Source: Desulfobulbus sp. (lineage in GTDB: Bacteria; Desulfobacterota; Desulfobulbia; Desulfobulbales; Desulfobulbaceae). Taken from it: 5,022 bases of DNA. The notes under the pieces are model-generated. The model saw nothing but the letters and a program-made list of their open reading frames with translations. It had not been told where the DNA came from and made no database searches. Where the stretch lies: assembly GCA_011051825.1 (NCBI GenBank), contig DRKH01000084.1, forward strand, positions 1 to 5,022, in the 5' to 3' direction. The number at the start of each line of letters is the position of its first letter. Position 1 is the stretch's first letter. Both the position numbers and the translations under genes were made by a program. Positions 4,036 to 5,022 of this stretch are shown piece by piece.

Positions 4036-5022
4036 AGAAATACCTGAAATTGATCTTGACCTTGGCCTTGAAACTGTTCGGGAATACAAGATAACGATTC
4101 TACTGGTTGATGACCAACCGATGATTGCCGAGGTCATACGGCGGGCTCTTACCCTTGAAGATTTTGATTTCCACTACTGCAAAAATCCAAGCGAAGCACT
4201 GAAAACTGCAGAGGAACTGACACCGACCATCATTCTGCAGGATCTGGTTATGCCGGAGATCGACGGCCTGACCATGGTCAAATTTTACAGAACCAATCCG
4301 GCCACGGCCCAGGTTCCGATTATCGTCCTTTCGACCAAGGAAGAGCCGGAAATAAAGAGTAAGGCCTTTGAACTTGGCGCCAACGATTATCTGGTCAAAC
4401 TGCCCGACAAGATCGAGCTGATCGCCCGCATCCGCTATCACTCGCAGGCCTACATCAACCAGAAGCAACGAGACGAGGCCTTTAAGGCCCTGAGAAAAAG
4501 CCAGCAGCGGCTGGCTGAAGCCAACAAGATCCTGCAAAGACTTTCCTCCCAGGACGGTCTGACCGGAATTCCGAACCGAAGACGGTTCGACCAGCTGTTA
4601 ATAAAAGAATGGCTGCGGGCAATACGCCACAGTTCCTCCATCTCGATTATCATGCTGGATATCGATTTTTTCAAACTTTTCAACGATACCTATGGCCACC
4701 AGGGGGGAGACGACTGTCTGAAAAAGGTCGCGGAAATCCTGGAGCACTCCATCCACAGGGAAACCGACATGGTGGCCCGCTACGGTGGTGAAGAATTTGT
4801 TGCTATCCTGCCGGAGACCGGCGTGCAGGGAGCACTTGAAGTCGCAATGAAGATGTGTTCCCAGGTTGAGGCCCAGCACATTCCCCATAAAAGTTCCAAA
4901 ATTGCCGATCATCTGACAATCAGCGTCGGGGTGGCTACCGCTGTCCCCGAACGGGGCTCCCAGCCGGAGACATTAGTTGCCGCCGCCGACCAGGCCCTTT
5001 ATGAGGCAAAAAACAATGGCCG
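4028..5022 (+). CDS. wspR: WspR-like REC-GGDEF diguanylate cyclase (3' partial)
   Basis: Converts two GTP to cyclic-di-GMP when its receiver is phosphorylated, here presumably by WspE. The frame is open to the right edge, giving 331 codons plus two bases. Residues 1-20 are an acidic tail; 22-138 the receiver, with Asp28-Asp29, phosphoacceptor Asp72 (LQDLVMP), Ser102 (LSTKEE) and Lys124 (YLVKLPD); 140-175 a charged, Gln-rich helical stalk likely to form the dimer coiled coil; from 176 (DGLTGIPNRR) the GGDEF domain, with metal and substrate residues in LDIDFFKLFND (210-220), active-site RYGGEEF (251-257) and inhibitory I-site RETD (244-247), five residues before GGEEF. All catalytic and feedback residues are intact. 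The last visible residues, ADQALYEAKNNG, are near the usual end; P. aeruginosa WspR is 347 aa, so only a short tail should be missing. STKEEP and GANDYLVKLPD are strongly WspR-like, separating it from PleD-type cyclases. Confidence 0.92.
   Translation, partial: MIEEIPEIDLDLGLETVREYKITILLVDDQPMIAEVIRRALTLEDFDFHYCKNPSEALKTAEELTPTIILQDLVMPEIDGLTMVKFYRTNPATAQVPIIVLSTKEEPEIKSKAFELGANDYLVKLPDKIELIARIRYHSQAYINQKQRDEAFKALRKSQQRLAEANKILQRLSSQDGLTGIPNRRRFDQLLIKEWLRAIRHSSSISIIMLDIDFFKLFNDTYGHQGGDDCLKKVAEILEHSIHRETDMVARYGGEEFVAILPETGVQGALEVAMKMCSQVEAQHIPHKSSKIADHLTISVGVATAVPERGSQPETLVAAADQALYEAKNNG

Noticed and set aside
4100..4537. 145-codon open frame on the minus strand
   Set aside because: Antisense to the wspR receiver domain, which has every expected motif on the + strand.

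Overview
The window carries the downstream part of a Wsp-type chemosensory and cyclic-di-GMP signalling cluster, all on the + strand. In order it holds a hybrid CheA-like histidine kinase/response regulator (WspE-like, 5' end outside the window), a gene-free stretch of about 0.9 kb packed with repeats, a CheB-like methylesterase (WspF-like), and a REC-GGDEF diguanylate cyclase (WspR-like, cut by the right edge probably within a few residues of its end). The order E-F-R and many motifs match the Pseudomonas wsp operon as I remember it. wspABCD would be expected to the left of the window.

Expected pathway, from knowledge of the family: a membrane-bound chemoreceptor activates WspE, which autophosphorylates on an Hpt histidine (upstream of the window) and passes phosphate to WspR, raising c-di-GMP output, and to WspF, which demethylates the receptor and resets the signal. 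The key catalytic residues visible here are intact in all three proteins, so the pathway looks functional. The usual outputs are surface sensing, exopolysaccharide and biofilm formation.

Region by region: 1-2060 is wspE. Bases 2061-2965 hold no convincing protein gene but several families of short dispersed repeats: REP-like GTAGGAGC...GCGAT palindromes in both orientations, a nested inverted-repeat element with 14-bp ends and 14-bp flanking direct repeats, a pair of GGTGGGC/GCCCACC hairpins, and three copies of TTAGCTTGACGGCT. The last ~100 bases before wspF hold two hairpins, a ribosome binding site and a possible 8-codon leader ORF whose stop overlaps the wspF start codon (ATGA). wspF (2989-4035) and wspR (4028-5022+) overlap by 8 nt and are surely co-transcribed.

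The organism is a Gram-negative, proteobacterial-type bacterium of moderate GC content. The proteins are clearly related to, but diverged from, Pseudomonas Wsp. The repeat-rich spacer and repeat wording suggest a repeat-laden genome such as a Desulfobacterota or an environmental gammaproteobacterium, but the sequence alone does not settle this. I found no wholly new system. The most unusual thing is the repeat island splitting what is normally a tight operon.
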